Shown here: piece by piece, positions 29,656 to 39,324 of the stretch
Position numbering within the stretch: the stretch's first letter is position 1
Layout: each line of letters starts with the position of its first letter
Origin: an uncultured bacterium
GTDB lineage: Bacteria > Pseudomonadota > Alphaproteobacteria > Rhodospirillales > Rhodospirillaceae
NCBI GenBank assembly: GCA_903888485.1
Contig: CAISTS010000005.1
Coordinates: 1-64,000, forward strand
Length of the DNA stretch: 64,000 bases
Direction of reading: 5' to 3'
The notes under the pieces: generated by a model
Database searches by the model: none
The model's input: the letters and a program-made list of their open reading frames with translations, nothing else
Told to the model about the DNA's origin: nothing
Translations under genes and position numbers: made by a program

Positions 29656-31278
29656 TCATGGCTTGGAACCCACCCGATTTCGGCGCCGATGAATTGTTAA
29701 CGCCAGAGCGCCGGCTACGGTTGCTAGAAACAGGGGGATTACATTTCCCAACAAACCGAAGGGCGTATTGTCGCCGACGGCCTCCGGCAAGCGTGCATCC
29801 AACACACCACGCTCTCCCAATCCCAGCGCGGCGATTGTACGGCCGGTGCCGTCGATCACCGCCGAAATGCCGGTATTGGCTACGCGTACTAGAGATAGTC
29901 CCTCTTCCACTGCGCGCAAGCGGGCGGTCGCATAATGTTGGTAGGGCCCGGTGCTCATGCCGAACCAGGCGTCGTTGGTCAGGTTAAGCAACCAGCGCGG
30001 GCGCTCCGCTCCGCCCGGCGTCACCTCCCCTGAAAAAATGGCCTCGTAGCAAATCAGCGGCGTGAAGGGCGGCAAGCCGGGCGCGTTCAAAGTGGCAAGG
30101 CCAGTGCCAACGCCGTAGTCGCCCACACCACCGGTGATCTTCTCGTAGGGGATCAGCCAGCGCAGCGGCATGTACTCACCGAAGGGCACCAGGTGGGTCT
30201 TGTCGTATGAGGCGGTGATGTTGCCGTCCGGAGGAATCACGAACATCGAATTGTAGATCGCGGTGTATTGCGTCTCATTGCGCAGCGCGCGGTCGGCACC
30301 CGTGATCAGCGCGCCGCCGGGCGGCGCCGCCCTTGCCGCGACAGTGCGGTGACCTTCATTGAGATTGAGGAAGAAGGTTGGCGGCACGGCGGCCTCGCCC
30401 CAGATCACGTGCGTGATATCCGCTGGTCGGTTTTGTGTGCTGAGGTTCACGTAGTCTTGAAGCTGACTCTCCCAAAGACTCGGACGTGCGCGGTCGCGCT
30501 GCGAGATGCCGGCCTGCACGAGACGCAGCTTCACGCCGTCAACGAAAGTTGTTTCGGCGTTCGCAAGCCGCGCCGCTCCCGCGGCGCCGATGACAAGCAG
30601 CGCGAGCAGCGGCAGCGCTGCCGTGATCCAGGCGCGGCGGAAGCGCGGCGCGTGGGCGAGCACCACGGGCATCGCAGCCGCGATCACGGTGATCAGCGAA
30701 AGGCCGTAGGTTCCGATCAGCGTCGAGACTTGAATCATAGGCAGACCGAAGGGCGTCGTCTCCTCGGACCACACGGCGCCCACCGGGTTCCAGGGGAACC
30801 CGGTGAAGATCCAGCTCTTGATCCACTCGATCAGCACCCAAGCGGACGCGAAAATGAGCACACGGCACATGGTGGTCGCGGTGCGGTCGTCGGGCATATC
30901 GTCTTCGCCCGCGGGCGCGATGAGATGCGTGACTCCTGTCACCACGGCGATGAAAACGCCGACGCCGGCGGCGAGCGCCGTCACGGCGGGATAGGCGATG
31001 GCGCCGAACTGCTCTTCATCGACGAAGAAAGCCTCGCTGATCCAATAGAAACTGGTGAGGTAATGCCCAAAACCAAAGGCCCACCCGACGGCCGCCGCGC
31101 TGCGCCAGGTTCTGCAGCCATCGAGCAGCAGCAGCAGCAGGGGGAATGAAACGATGAGGACCGGCACGAAGGAGAAGGGCGCGAAGGCCAGGATCATCGC
31201 CACGCCGGCGAGAAAGGCGATACTCAATCGCTGCCATCCGCGCAGCCGGCTGAGCCAATCTGCAGCGCGCGCCAGCAC
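29656..31278 (-). CDS. lnt: Apolipoprotein N-acyltransferase
   Basis: 540 residues. Inner-membrane enzyme that adds the third acyl chain to lipoproteins such as LppC. The N-terminal 200 residues form about six transmembrane helices (for example SIAFLAGVAMILAFAPFSFV). The periplasmic nitrilase-like domain carries the Glu-Lys-Cys triad: WGEAAVPP (near 293), YDKTHLVPFGEYMPLR (near 361) and LICYEAIF (near 410). One more hydrophobic helix closes the C-terminus. Follows corC by 6 nt in the miaB-phoH-ybeY-corC-lnt run. Confidence 0.96.
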   Translation of the reverse strand: MLARAADWLSRLRGWQRLSIAFLAGVAMILAFAPFSFVPVLIVSFPLLLLLLDGCRTWRSAAAVGWAFGFGHYLTSFYWISEAFFVDEEQFGAIAYPAVTALAAGVGVFIAVVTGVTHLIAPAGEDDMPDDRTATTMCRVLIFASAWVLIEWIKSWIFTGFPWNPVGAVWSEETTPFGLPMIQVSTLIGTYGLSLITVIAAAMPVVLAHAPRFRRAWITAALPLLALLVIGAAGAARLANAETTFVDGVKLRLVQAGISQRDRARPSLWESQLQDYVNLSTQNRPADITHVIWGEAAVPPTFFLNLNEGHRTVAARAAPPGGALITGADRALRNETQYTAIYNSMFVIPPDGNITASYDKTHLVPFGEYMPLRWLIPYEKITGGVGDYGVGTGLATLNAPGLPPFTPLICYEAIFSGEVTPGGAERPRWLLNLTNDAWFGMSTGPYQHYATARLRAVEEGLSLVRVANTGISAVIDGTGRTIAALGLGERGVLDARLPEAVGDNTPFGLLGNVIPLFLATVAGALALTIHRRRNRVGSKP

Positions 31279-31284
31279 GAGCGG

Positions 31285-32217
31285 CTATTTCCCCGTGGGT
31301 GCGGGCAGCGGCAGGCCGCGCAGCCGCAGCGACCGCACGCGCCGCGGATCGCCCTCCAGCACCTCGAACTCGACGCCGGAGGTATGCTTGATGAGCTCGC
31401 CGCGCGCGGGTACGTGGCCGGCAAGGAAAATGACCAAGCCCCCGAGCGTATCGTTATTCTCGCGTTCCTCCTCGGTGAACACGGGACCGAACCGCTTCTC
31501 GAATTCCTCACGCGTCACGCGCGCATCGGCGACGAACGTGCCGTCGCTCTTCTCGACGATGGAAGGAACCTGATCAGTATCGTGCTCGTCGTCGATCTCG
31601 CCGACAATCTGCTCGACCACGTCTTCGATGGTCAGGAGGCCGTCGATGCCGCCGTACTCGTCCACCACCAGCGCCATGTGCGTGCGCTTCAGGCGCATCT
31701 CGAGCAGAAGGTCGAGCACGCGCACTGCGGGCGAGACGAATAGAAGGGTGCGCACGATCTCCGACAAGGACGGCTGGCGCGCGTCGATATCGGCGCTGCG
31801 TTCCGCGACCATCACGGCCACATCCTTGATGTGCACCATGCCGACGACGTCATCGAGATTCTCGCGGAAGACCGGCAGGCGCGAGTGGCGCTCTTTCATC
31901 AGAAGGGCGAGCACTTCGGGCATCGGTGTATCCACCTCGACGGCAACGATGTCCGCGCGCGGCACCATGATGTCGGCCGCCGTCACGGTGCGCATTTTGA
32001 GCACGTTCCCCAGCAGCAGGCGTTCGTTGGGGTCGATGGCCGGTCCGCCGTCGAGCGGACTTTCCTCGTTGCGCTCCTCGATCAGCTCCTCGATCACCTC
32101 GCGCACGGTTTCAGCTTCCGGCGTTTCCGGATTGAACCAGCGGCGAATCGTCTTGAGCAGCCCGGCGCTTTGCTCCTGGGGCGCTTCAACGGTGATCTGG
32201 CGATTGAGCTCACTCAT
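31285..32217 (-). CDS. corC: CorC/HlyC-type CBS-domain protein
   Basis: 310 residues. Two CBS domains (about 70-200) with VPRADIVAVEVDTPMPEVLA, RHSRLPVFRENLDDVVGMVH and YGGIDGLLTIEDVVEQIVGE, then the CorC_HlyC transporter-associated domain (about 215-300: DARVTREEFEKRFG, NDTLGGLVIFLAGHVPARGE). No transmembrane DUF21 part is present, so it is the short cytosolic form, linked to Mg/Co efflux in enterobacteria. The start overlaps the ybeY stop by 4 nt. Confidence 0.92.
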   Translation of the reverse strand: MSELNRQITVEAPQEQSAGLLKTIRRWFNPETPEAETVREVIEELIEERNEESPLDGGPAIDPNERLLLGNVLKMRTVTAADIMVPRADIVAVEVDTPMPEVLALLMKERHSRLPVFRENLDDVVGMVHIKDVAVMVAERSADIDARQPSLSEIVRTLLFVSPAVRVLDLLLEMRLKRTHMALVVDEYGGIDGLLTIEDVVEQIVGEIDDEHDTDQVPSIVEKSDGTFVADARVTREEFEKRFGPVFTEEERENNDTLGGLVIFLAGHVPARGELIKHTSGVEFEVLEGDPRRVRSLRLRGLPLPAPTGK

Positions 32218-32762
32218 CGGCGCGCGCGCTTTCGGCCAGGGCGCGACTTGGCGCGCGCAAGCTGCGGCGCGCTGTAGGGATCGGCGATCCCCAGCCCGGC
32301 CAGTATCCTTTTCTCCAATCGTTCCATAGCGCTAGCATCGGCGCTCATCTCGTGATCATAGCCCAAAAGGTGCAGAACGCCATGCACCACCAGATGCGAA
32401 AGATGCGCCTTTAACGTTTTGGCCTCGGCCTTGGCCTCGCGCGCCGCCACACCATAAGCCAGGGCCACGTCGCCCAAGGGGAGCGGCATGCCGCCGGGCG
32501 GGGCGCCGGAGCCGCCGGTCGGAAAGGACAGCACGTTCGTGGGTTTATCCTTGCCGCGGTAGGTGGCGTTCAGTTTGTGCACCGCGGCATCGCCGGTCAG
32601 CAGAACGCTGACTTCGGCGGCGCGTTTTTGCCTTGCTGCAACAAGCGCCGCCTCGGCGGCGCGCTTGGCGACAGCGCGCGCCCCGGGCAGCGCGCGTGTC
32701 CACGCCGAAGCGGCGACAATGACATCAATGGTGTGTGCACTTTGCGCGGTGCGCGCGGTCAT
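32214..32762 (-). CDS. ybeY: Endoribonuclease YbeY
   Basis: 182 residues. Zinc-dependent endoribonuclease acting in 16S 3'-end maturation and ribosome quality control. The metal motif H-x3-H-x5-H is seen in VVHGVLHLLGYDHE. The conserved RGKDKPTNVLSFP and LGDVALAYGVA precede it. The last 30 residues are a basic tail (ARAKSRPGRKRARR). It overlaps phoH by 4 nt upstream and corC by 4 nt downstream, so translation is coupled through the whole run. Confidence 0.96.
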   Translation of the reverse strand: MTARTAQSAHTIDVIVAASAWTRALPGARAVAKRAAEAALVAARQKRAAEVSVLLTGDAAVHKLNATYRGKDKPTNVLSFPTGGSGAPPGGMPLPLGDVALAYGVAAREAKAEAKTLKAHLSHLVVHGVLHLLGYDHEMSADASAMERLEKRILAGLGIADPYSAPQLARAKSRPGRKRARR

Positions 32763-33724
32763 TCGGTTTGCGACTTCTTGCGTTGCGCATCGCGCTTGTC
32801 GTAGGCGGAGACGATGCGCGTCACCAGATCGTGGCGCACGACATCGCGCGCGGTGAAAGAAACGCGCGCGACGCCTTTGACGCCGTCCAGCGTTTCCAGT
32901 GCGTCTTCCAAGCCGGACTTCACGCCGCGCGGCAAGTCCACCTGGCTGAGATCGCCGGTGACCACCATGCGCGAATGCTCGCCCATGCGTGTCAGCGCCA
33001 TTTTCATCTGCACCGTTGTTGTGTTCTGCGCTTCATCGAGGATGATGAACGCGCTCGACAGCGTGCGGCCCCGCATGAAGGCCAGGGGCGCGACTTCGAT
33101 CTCGCCGGACAGCAGCAGCTTGGCGACATAGTCGCCAGGCAGCATGTCGTAGAGCGCGTCGTAGAGCGGACGCAGATAGGGGTCGACTTTCTCGCGCATG
33201 TCGCCGGGCAAGAAGCCGAGACGCTCGCCGGCTTCAACGGCGGGGCGCGAGAGAATGATGCGGTCGACCGCGCCAGAGAGTTTGAGCGCAACAGCTTTTG
33301 CGACCGCCATGTAGGTTTTGCCGGTGCCGGCCGGGCCGAGCGCGAACACGAGCTCGTAATCCTGCAGGGCCTGCAGGTACGCCGCTTGGCCCGGCGAGCG
33401 CGCCGTGATGTGGCGCTTGCGCGTGCGGATCGAAAGATCGCTGCCTTCGCTGACATTGTCCTGCAGCAGGCGCGCGACGCCGTCCACGTCACCGACCTCG
33501 ACAGGCAAGCCGGACGTCAAACGCTTGTAGAGCTGCTTGAGCGCGGCTTGGGCGCGCGCGGCCTTCTCCGGCGACCCTTCGATGGTCACGGTGTTGCCGC
33601 GGCTGTGCAGCACGACACCCATGCGTTGCTCGAGGCGGTGGAGATTGTCGTTGTGCGGACCGACGAGCTCTTGCACCAGCGCGTTGTCAGAGAATTCGCA
33701 GGTTAAATGCGTGTCGTCGCTCAT
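32759..33724 (-). CDS. phoH: PhoH-like ATPase/helicase
   Basis: 321 residues. After an N-terminal KH-like segment ([20 protein letters not shown]) comes the P-loop domain with Walker [18 protein letters not shown] (near 128) and Walker [12 protein letters not shown], then [20 protein letters not shown]. Role: RNA-linked ATPase, often functionally tied to YbeY. Coupled by 4-nt overlaps with miaB upstream and ybeY downstream. Confidence 0.96.
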   Translation of the reverse strand: MSDDTHLTCEFSDNALVQELVGPHNDNLHRLEQRMGVVLHSRGNTVTIEGSPEKAARAQAALKQLYKRLTSGLPVEVGDVDGVARLLQDNVSEGSDLSIRTRKRHITARSPGQAAYLQALQDYELVFALGPAGTGKTYMAVAKAVALKLSGAVDRIILSRPAVEAGERLGFLPGDMREKVDPYLRPLYDALYDMLPGDYVAKLLLSGEIEVAPLAFMRGRTLSSAFIILDEAQNTTTVQMKMALTRMGEHSRMVVTGDLSQVDLPRGVKSGLEDALETLDGVKGVARVSFTARDVVRHDLVTRIVSAYDKRDAQRKKSQTE

Positions 33725-35076
33725 GCGCTCGCGGCTTTTGTTTCGTTGTCGGCCCAGACAGCGCCCAAACTGTAGGCTTCCACCGACACCACTTTCACCG
33801 GCACGATGCTGCCGATGTGCTTTGGGTCTGCCATGACATGCACCGCCTGCAGATAAGGGCTGCGGCCTACGATCTGGCCCGGATAACGGCCGGGGTTGGT
33901 GAGCAGGATGTCGAAGGTGCTGCCGACGCAGCTGGTATTGAACGCGCGCAGCTGCGCGTCCAGGACCTGCTGCAGGAGGTGAAGGCGTTCGGTCTTCACG
34001 TCGTCGGGCACCTGAGGCTTCAGGAGCGCCGCTGGGGTGCCAGGGCGCGGGCTGTACTTGAACGAGAACGACTGCACGAAACCGACGTCGCCCACCAGCT
34101 CCATGGTCTCGTCGAAGTCCTTGTCGGTCTCGCCGGGATAGCCGGTGATGAAATCCGACGACAGCGCGATGTCGGCGCGCGCGCCGCGCAGCTTGTCCAC
34201 GATGCGGCGGAAATCATCCGCCGTATGGCCGCGGTTCATGGCGGCGAGAATTTTGTCGGAGCCCGATTGCACCGGCAGGTGCAGGAACGGCATGAGCTGC
34301 GGCACTTCGCCGTGAGCGGCGATGAGGTCGTCGTCCATGTCGCGCGGGTGCGAGGTGGTGTAGCGGATGCGCGCGAGGCCATCGACCTCGGCGAGCGCGC
34401 GGATCAAGCGCCCCAGCGTCCACGTGGAGCCGTCGGGGCCTTCGCCGTGGAATGCATTGACGTTCTGACCGAGCAGCGTGATCTCGCGTGCGCCGCCGCC
34501 GACGAGAATGCGCGCCTCGCGCAGAACGTCTGCGGCGGGCCGCGAGTATTCCGCGCCGCGTGTGTAAGGTACGACACAGAACGTGCAGAATTTGTCGCAG
34601 CCTTCCTGCACCGACAGAAAGGCGGTGGGCCCATCGGCGCGCGGCGCCGGCAGGTGATCGAACTTGGGCTCGGCCGGAAAGTCGGTATCCAACACCTGCT
34701 CGCGGGCACGCGTTGCGCGCGCCACCATTTCGGGCAGGCGGTGGTAGGCCTGCGGACCCACAACGATATCCACATGGGGCGCGCGGGCAAGGATCTCGCT
34801 GCCCTCGGCCTGGGCGACACAGCCGGCGACCGCAACGATCATGTTGTCCTTGGCATTCTTCAGCGGGCGGATGCGGCCTAAATCCGAGAACACCTTCTCG
34901 GCGGCTTTCTCGCGGATGTGGCAGGTGTTGAGGATGACCATGTCGGCCTCCTCGGCTGTCTCGGTCGCGGTATAGCCCAGGGGCGCCAACACGTCGGCCA
35001 TGCGCGCCGAATCGTAGACGTTCATCTGGCAGCCGTAGGTCTTGATAAACAGCTTCTTGCGCGTCGGGTTAGCCAT
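33721..35076 (-). CDS. miaB: tRNA-2-methylthio-N6-isopentenyladenosine synthase
   Basis: 451 residues. Radical-SAM methylthiotransferase acting on i6A37 of tRNA. N-terminal UPF0004 domain with its own cluster cysteines: [22 protein letters not shown] and VAGCVAQ. Radical-SAM motif CDKFCTFC (C-x3-C-x2-C) near residue 160. The C-terminal TRAM domain ends near [19 protein letters not shown]. First gene of the overlapping miaB-phoH-ybeY-corC-lnt run. The 112 nt upstream (35077-35188) hold no gene. Confidence 0.97.
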   Translation of the reverse strand: MANPTRKKLFIKTYGCQMNVYDSARMADVLAPLGYTATETAEEADMVILNTCHIREKAAEKVFSDLGRIRPLKNAKDNMIVAVAGCVAQAEGSEILARAPHVDIVVGPQAYHRLPEMVARATRAREQVLDTDFPAEPKFDHLPAPRADGPTAFLSVQEGCDKFCTFCVVPYTRGAEYSRPAADVLREARILVGGGAREITLLGQNVNAFHGEGPDGSTWTLGRLIRALAEVDGLARIRYTTSHPRDMDDDLIAAHGEVPQLMPFLHLPVQSGSDKILAAMNRGHTADDFRRIVDKLRGARADIALSSDFITGYPGETDKDFDETMELVGDVGFVQSFSFKYSPRPGTPAALLKPQVPDDVKTERLHLLQQVLDAQLRAFNTSCVGSTFDILLTNPGRYPGQIVGRSPYLQAVHVMADPKHIGSIVPVKVVSVEAYSLGAVWADNETKAASA

Positions 35077-35188
35077 CTAAGCGACTGAATATCCTTGATA
35101 TTCTGCAAGCACTAACGCTTGCCGGGGCCGGGAGGTCCCGCCCGGTCCCTGAGGGAGGCCTGTCATACTCCATTTGGGGGCGGCGGGC

Positions 35189-35950
35189 CTAGGCCCAGGC
35201 TTGGGGCCGCCCGGCCAGCAGGCGGGCCATGCCGGTGCGCACCACTTGGTCGCAGTGGGCGGCAAGCGCCTTGCGGCTGCCGAATTCGGCCAGGGTCACC
35301 GGCGGATGGAAGGCGACTTCCACCGTCAGCCGCCCGAGCTTCGAGAGGTACCAAAGGTGCGGGATCATCTCCATGTCGCCGTACCAGGCGACGAACGGCC
35401 GCCAACCCACGCCCAGCGGTAAGCCGTTGAGGCGCGTATAGGCAATGGAGACCGGCTGCACGGCGATGTGGCGCAACTGTCCCTTCTTGTCGGTGATGCG
35501 CCGCTCGGCGACGGTGAACAGCGCGCTCTTGAAGGGCTTCATGCGGTTGCCGTCGCCCGAGGTGGATTCGGGGAACATGATGAGTGTGTCGCCGTCGTCG
35601 AGGCGGTCCTGAATCTGGTCGCGCGCGCTGTCGGTGGCGCTACGGCGCCGGTCGATGAAGACGCTGCGCCCGGCTTTGGCCATGATGCCGAAGATCGGCC
35701 ATTTTGCGATATCGGCCTTGGCGACAAAATCGCCGGCGATGAGCGAGCCCAGCGCGACGATGTCGTAATAGGAGACGTGGTTGGACACCACCAGGTGCGG
35801 ATTCTCGTTGATCTGTTGTCCGCATACCACGACGCGCAAACCGATGATGCCGGCGAGCACGCGGTAGTACCAGCGGCGGAAGGGTGCGGAATTGATGTTG
35901 AGGCCGTTGAGGCTGGCGGACACCAGCGTGGCGATGAGCGACGCGATCAA
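35189..35950 (-). CDS. plsC: 1-acyl-sn-glycerol-3-phosphate acyltransferase-like (PlsC) protein
   Basis: 253 residues from TTG 35950. Transfers acyl groups to lysophospholipid or ornithine-lipid precursors. Block I NHVSYYD (N-H-x4-D) and block III-like FPESTSGDGNRMKPFKSALF are visible; the usual FPEGT reads FPEST here. The start is doubtful: TTG 35950 has no ribosome-binding site, and the frame stays open and coding-like upstream (AFFRLSGF) to the end of the preceding gene without ATG, GTG or TTG, so a rare start is possible. Placement directly after the olsB-like gene suggests it could serve as OlsA. Confidence 0.8.
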   Translation of the reverse strand: MIASLIATLVSASLNGLNINSAPFRRWYYRVLAGIIGLRVVVCGQQINENPHLVVSNHVSYYDIVALGSLIAGDFVAKADIAKWPIFGIMAKAGRSVFIDRRRSATDSARDQIQDRLDDGDTLIMFPESTSGDGNRMKPFKSALFTVAERRITDKKGQLRHIAVQPVSIAYTRLNGLPLGVGWRPFVAWYGDMEMIPHLWYLSKLGRLTVEVAFHPPVTLAEFGSRKALAAHCDQVVRTGMARLLAGRPQAWA

Positions 35951-36024
35951 AAAACCGCTGAGCCGAAAGAAGGCGACGAGCGTCCCGATCGGCGCTGTGG
36001 GCAGTGCGGGTTCGGGAAAAGCCT

Positions 36025-37128
36025 CTAAGACGCGCGTTTGAATGACGCCACTCCGTTGTTGCCGGAATGACGCTCGGCCAGGTCATAGTGGCGCGTATAG
36101 CGGTCCGCGATCAGGTCGGTCCTGACGATGATGCAAACATCGGTGGTGTTGAACTGATGATCGATCACCGCGCCGTCGCCGACGAAGCCGCCGATACGCA
36201 AGTATCCCTTTAAAAGCGGCGGCAGGCTGGCGAACGTGCGCTTCGCGTCGATCGCGTCCTTGGGCACCAGGTTCATGTCCACGAAGCGCTCGGGCAGCGC
36301 ACGTGTGCGAATTCCTTCCGGCGCCAGGTGATAGTGATAAAGGTAAGACAGCTGCACGGCGAGTTTCTCAGGGTCCGTCCCCGGCAAGCTCGCGCAGCCG
36401 AACATGAGATCGATACCGTGAGCGTTGGTGTACTCGGCGATGCCGCGCCACAACAGGTTCAAGGTCGCACGGTCGCGATAGCCGGCGTCGACGCAGGACC
36501 GGCCAAGCTCAAGAACCACGCCGGGAAAATTCTGCAACTTGCTGATGTCGTATTCGGAGGCGGAGTAGAACCCGCCGGCAACACGCGCATGCTCGCGGCG
36601 CATGACGCGGTAGGTGCCGACCACCTGGGTCTCGTAGGGGCGTTGCTGATCGACGACAATCAGATGATCGCAAGCGCCGTCATAGCGGTCGAAGTCGCGC
36701 TGGAAGGCCGCCATCTCGGGCAGGGGATGCGCGCCCATCTCGTTGTAGAACACGCGGTAGCGTAAGGCCTGCGCCGCGTCGAGCTCGTCCGCCGAACTGG
36801 CGAGCCGGATGATTTGATTGCCGGCGACCACCGGCTGAAATCCATTGTGCGTGTCGCGGAGGAACAGGGTGCCGGCGGTGGTCAGGTCGGATGCCACCGA
36901 AGCGCCGGCGTGCAGGTTCGGATTGCTCGTCTGCGGAAAAAGCACAGTCATGTCGAAACCGCGTCCATGGCTATTGCGGGATTGGCTCTTGCGCTGTCCA
37001 AGAAATTGCAAGGTCCGGCGCAGCGTCGACTTCAACGTCGAGGTCGTCTTACGGCTCAGCGATGCTGTCGACTGCAGTGTCGAACGCGTCAGGCCGCGGA
37101 CCGCCAAGGGGATCAAAGGCGCACCCAT
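36025..37128 (-). CDS. olsB: Ornithine-acyl-[ACP] N-acyltransferase-like GNAT protein (OlsB family)
   Basis: 367 residues from ATG 37128 (GGAG five bases upstream); an ATG at 36951 would drop a basic Ser/Thr-rich leader of 59 residues. The OlsB/hemolysin-like GNAT core shows ALRYRVFYNEMGAHP, VGTYRVMRREHARVAGGFYS, VVLELGRSCVDAGYRDRATL and DLMFGCASLPGTDPEKLAVQ. The C-terminal LPPLLKGYLRIGGFVGDGAV is typical. OlsB makes lyso-ornithine lipid, which an OlsA/PlsC enzyme then acylates; that candidate is the next gene. The 109 nt upstream to fur are unassigned. Confidence 0.8.
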   Translation of the reverse strand: MGAPLIPLAVRGLTRSTLQSTASLSRKTTSTLKSTLRRTLQFLGQRKSQSRNSHGRGFDMTVLFPQTSNPNLHAGASVASDLTTAGTLFLRDTHNGFQPVVAGNQIIRLASSADELDAAQALRYRVFYNEMGAHPLPEMAAFQRDFDRYDGACDHLIVVDQQRPYETQVVGTYRVMRREHARVAGGFYSASEYDISKLQNFPGVVLELGRSCVDAGYRDRATLNLLWRGIAEYTNAHGIDLMFGCASLPGTDPEKLAVQLSYLYHYHLAPEGIRTRALPERFVDMNLVPKDAIDAKRTFASLPPLLKGYLRIGGFVGDGAVIDHQFNTTDVCIIVRTDLIADRYTRHYDLAERHSGNNGVASFKRAS

Positions 37129-37237
37129 GCCGCTCCGTTCCTTCCACCACAGTATTGTTGCGTATTTATGACGGCCCGGCTAGGGCTTACGTCCTATCTA
37201 TCGCAAGACTGTATCGGCGAGGACACAATATGTCGTG

Positions 37238-37675
37238 TTATCGTTCTGTTTCTTTTTCTGAGCCGATCGGTACGACAAAGAGTTCCAAGCGGTGCCCGAC
37301 AAGCTTGTAACCGTGCGCCTGAGCAATCTCATGCTGTAGGCGCTCGATGTCGTCGTTACGGAATTCCGTCACCTTGCCCGAGCGCATATCGATGAGGTGA
37401 TCATGATGTGTCGATGGTGTTTCCTCGTAACGCGCGCGCCCGTCGCCGAACTCGTGGCGCTTGACGATGCCGGCATCCTCGAACAGGCGCATGGTGCGAT
37501 AGACCGTGGCGATCGAGATGCGCGAATCCTCCGCCGCCGAACGGCGATGCACTTCCTCGACATCGGGATGGTCATGCGCGTCTGACAGGACGCGCGCGAT
37601 GATCCGGCGCTGGTCGGTCATCTTCATGCCCTTCTCGGCGCAAACCTGCTCAATATGCGAAATCGGTTGGGTCAT
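37238..37675 (-). CDS. fur: Fur/Mur-family metal-responsive transcriptional regulator
   Basis: 145 residues. The winged-helix domain includes KMTDQRRIIARVLSDAHDHP and DSRISIATVYRTMRLFEDAG (recognition helix). The metal-sensing part shows HHDHLIDMRSGKVTEFRNDD and ends in LELFVVPIG. There is no C-x2-C structural zinc site, as is common in alphaproteobacterial Fur/Mur. It could respond to Fe or Mn. Candidate targets in this window are the two palindromes before bfd (58324-58365). Divergent from the TusA-like gene with about 210 nt between them, in which no clear operator is visible. Confidence 0.92.
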   Translation of the reverse strand: MTQPISHIEQVCAEKGMKMTDQRRIIARVLSDAHDHPDVEEVHRRSAAEDSRISIATVYRTMRLFEDAGIVKRHEFGDGRARYEETPSTHHDHLIDMRSGKVTEFRNDDIERLQHEIAQAHGYKLVGHRLELFVVPIGSEKETER

Positions 37676-37889
37676 GTCTTGGGCACCTCTGCGATAGAGC
37701 GGCCGCGGGGCGCTCCGTGTTGATCATAAACTTTCGCCCGCGCGCTTGGGAAGGGAAGCAGGCTGAGGCGATGATATTACTAACAATTGTAGCGCGAAAA
37801 CGCAGCGATGCGACACCTGCTATGTGGGGACCCCGGTGGCAAAAATCGAGTGGCAGCCTCCGCGCGCTTGGTGCACAACACTCACCGTT

Positions 37890-38153
37890 ATGGATCGGCC
37901 CGACTATTACATCGACATCACCGGCGACACCTGCCCGCTGACCTTCGTCAAGACGAAGCTGCTGCTCGAGAAGATGCCGCCTGGTGCGCTCGCGACCGTG
38001 CGCCTCAAGGGCGCGCAACCGCTCGACAACGTGCCGCGGTCGGTGAGAGCCCATGGCCACGATGTCATCTCGCTTGCGCCGGAGGGGGGCAGCGCCGGCG
38101 CTGGGTTGGGCGATCCACGCCTGCCGCATATCCTGGTCGTGAGACGTACTTAG
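37890..38153 (+). CDS. TusA/SirA-like sulfurtransferase protein
   Basis: 87 residues from ATG 37890; a GTG at 37824 would add 22 non-family residues. The TusA signature is YIDITGDTCPLTFVKTKLLL, with the sulfur-carrying cysteine in CP, followed by KGAQPLDNVPRSVRAHGHDV. Related proteins shuttle persulfide sulfur for tRNA thiolation or cofactor synthesis. There is no good ribosome-binding site before 37890. It ends in a 4-nt stop-codon overlap with convergent rimI. Confidence 0.8.
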   Translation: MDRPDYYIDITGDTCPLTFVKTKLLLEKMPPGALATVRLKGAQPLDNVPRSVRAHGHDVISLAPEGGSAGAGLGDPRLPHILVVRRT

Positions 38154-38593
38154 AGCGCGCGCGCCATAAGCACGGCATCGACAGGTCGGTCGCGGCCCTC
38201 GCGATAATAATCCTTACGCCGCCCGTGTTCGGCAAAACCGCAACCTTGGTAAAGCGCGTGTGCGCCGGTGTTGTCGGCCGCCACTTCCAGGAACAAGCGG
38301 ACCGCGCCCGCGTCACGCAAAATGCCGCAGGCTTCGTGCACAAGGCGCGCAGCAAAGCCCCGCCGCCGAAACGCCGGTTCAACAGCGAGGGTCAGGATCT
38401 CGGCCTCGTCTGCCGCGGCGCGCACGAGGATGAACCCCGCCGGCTCCGCGCCTTCGCTCGCAATCCACGCACCGACACCGGGTTGATTCAAGAGCGCGCC
38501 AAATTCCGCGACGCTCCACGGTGCATCGAATCCCGCGGCATGCAATGCGGCAAGTACATCCGCGTGCGCGGACGAGGCGCGCGCGATGGTCAT
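38150..38593 (-). CDS. rimI: Ribosomal-protein-alanine N-acetyltransferase-like RimI
   Basis: 147 residues from ATG 38593, which overlaps the tsaB stop as ATGA; longer in-frame starts run into tsaB. GNAT motifs: ILTLAVEPAFRRRGFAARLV (acetyl-CoA loop), RLFLEVAADNTGAHALYQGC and GFAEHGRRKDYYREGRDRP. The N-terminal APWSVAEFGALLNQPG fits RimI. The tsaB-rimI pairing is conserved; RimI acetylates S18 in E. coli. Confidence 0.92.
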   Translation of the reverse strand: MTIARASSAHADVLAALHAAGFDAPWSVAEFGALLNQPGVGAWIASEGAEPAGFILVRAAADEAEILTLAVEPAFRRRGFAARLVHEACGILRDAGAVRLFLEVAADNTGAHALYQGCGFAEHGRRKDYYREGRDRPVDAVLMARAL

Positions 38594-39267
38594 GGCCGCA
38601 GGCGTCCACCGTGCGCGGGTATGACGGCGTCGGGCGGCCGCACATACACCGGCAGCGGACCGCCGCCGGCGGGCGCGCGTGCGGCGGCTAGCTGGGCGAG
38701 GACGCCCGTATCGGGCAACGCCGGCGCGGTCGAGAGCCGCGCGCGCGGGCCGAGCGCGGCGGCCGCGGTGGTTGCGGCGTCGCCGACCACCACGACGGGC
38801 CCGGTCCCAAGCCATGCCGCCAGCGCATCGGGCGCGATGGCGCACACCTCGGCGGCGGAGCGCAGCGTATGATCGAACAGCTGCACGTAGAGGTCGCCGC
38901 GCTTGGTATCGATGGCGGCCAGCACGCGTGCGCCCGGATCGCTGCGCTCGGCAGCCGGTACCGCCGCAGCTAGCACTTCGGTGCTCATCACGCCGATCAC
39001 GGGCTTACGGGCGGCAAGGCCGAGCCCGCGCGCCGCCGCGAGGCCGACGCGCACGCCCGTGAACGAGCCCGGCCCCACGGTCACTGCGATGCGGTCGAGC
39101 ACAGCATAGGTCACTCCCGCACCAACCATGATGCGCACAATCGCCGGCATCAGGGCTTCGGCTTGGCCTTGGGCCATGACCTCCTGCGCGTGCGCGAGCA
39201 CCGCGCCATCGCGCCAGAGGGCAACGGACACGGCGGCGGCGGTTGTATCGAAGGCGAGAATCAACAT
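38590..39267 (-). CDS. tsaB: tRNA t6A biosynthesis protein TsaB
   Basis: 225 residues. ASKHA-fold partner of TsaD in making N6-threonylcarbamoyl-adenosine at tRNA position 37. Motifs: MLILAFDTTAAAVSVALWRD, DRIAVTVGPGSFTGVRVGLA, AARGLGLAARKPVIGVMSTE and AAIDTKRGDLYVQLFD. tsaD lies in this same window at 45400. Coupled to rimI by an ATGA overlap. Confidence 0.94.
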   Translation of the reverse strand: MLILAFDTTAAAVSVALWRDGAVLAHAQEVMAQGQAEALMPAIVRIMVGAGVTYAVLDRIAVTVGPGSFTGVRVGLAAARGLGLAARKPVIGVMSTEVLAAAVPAAERSDPGARVLAAIDTKRGDLYVQLFDHTLRSAAEVCAIAPDALAAWLGTGPVVVVGDAATTAAAALGPRARLSTAPALPDTGVLAQLAAARAPAGGGPLPVYVRPPDAVIPAHGGRLRP

Positions 39268-39324
39268 GCGGACAGGAGGCAGGATTGTTTTGGACTTCGG
39301 AACGGCTTGGCAGGATATTCGCTT

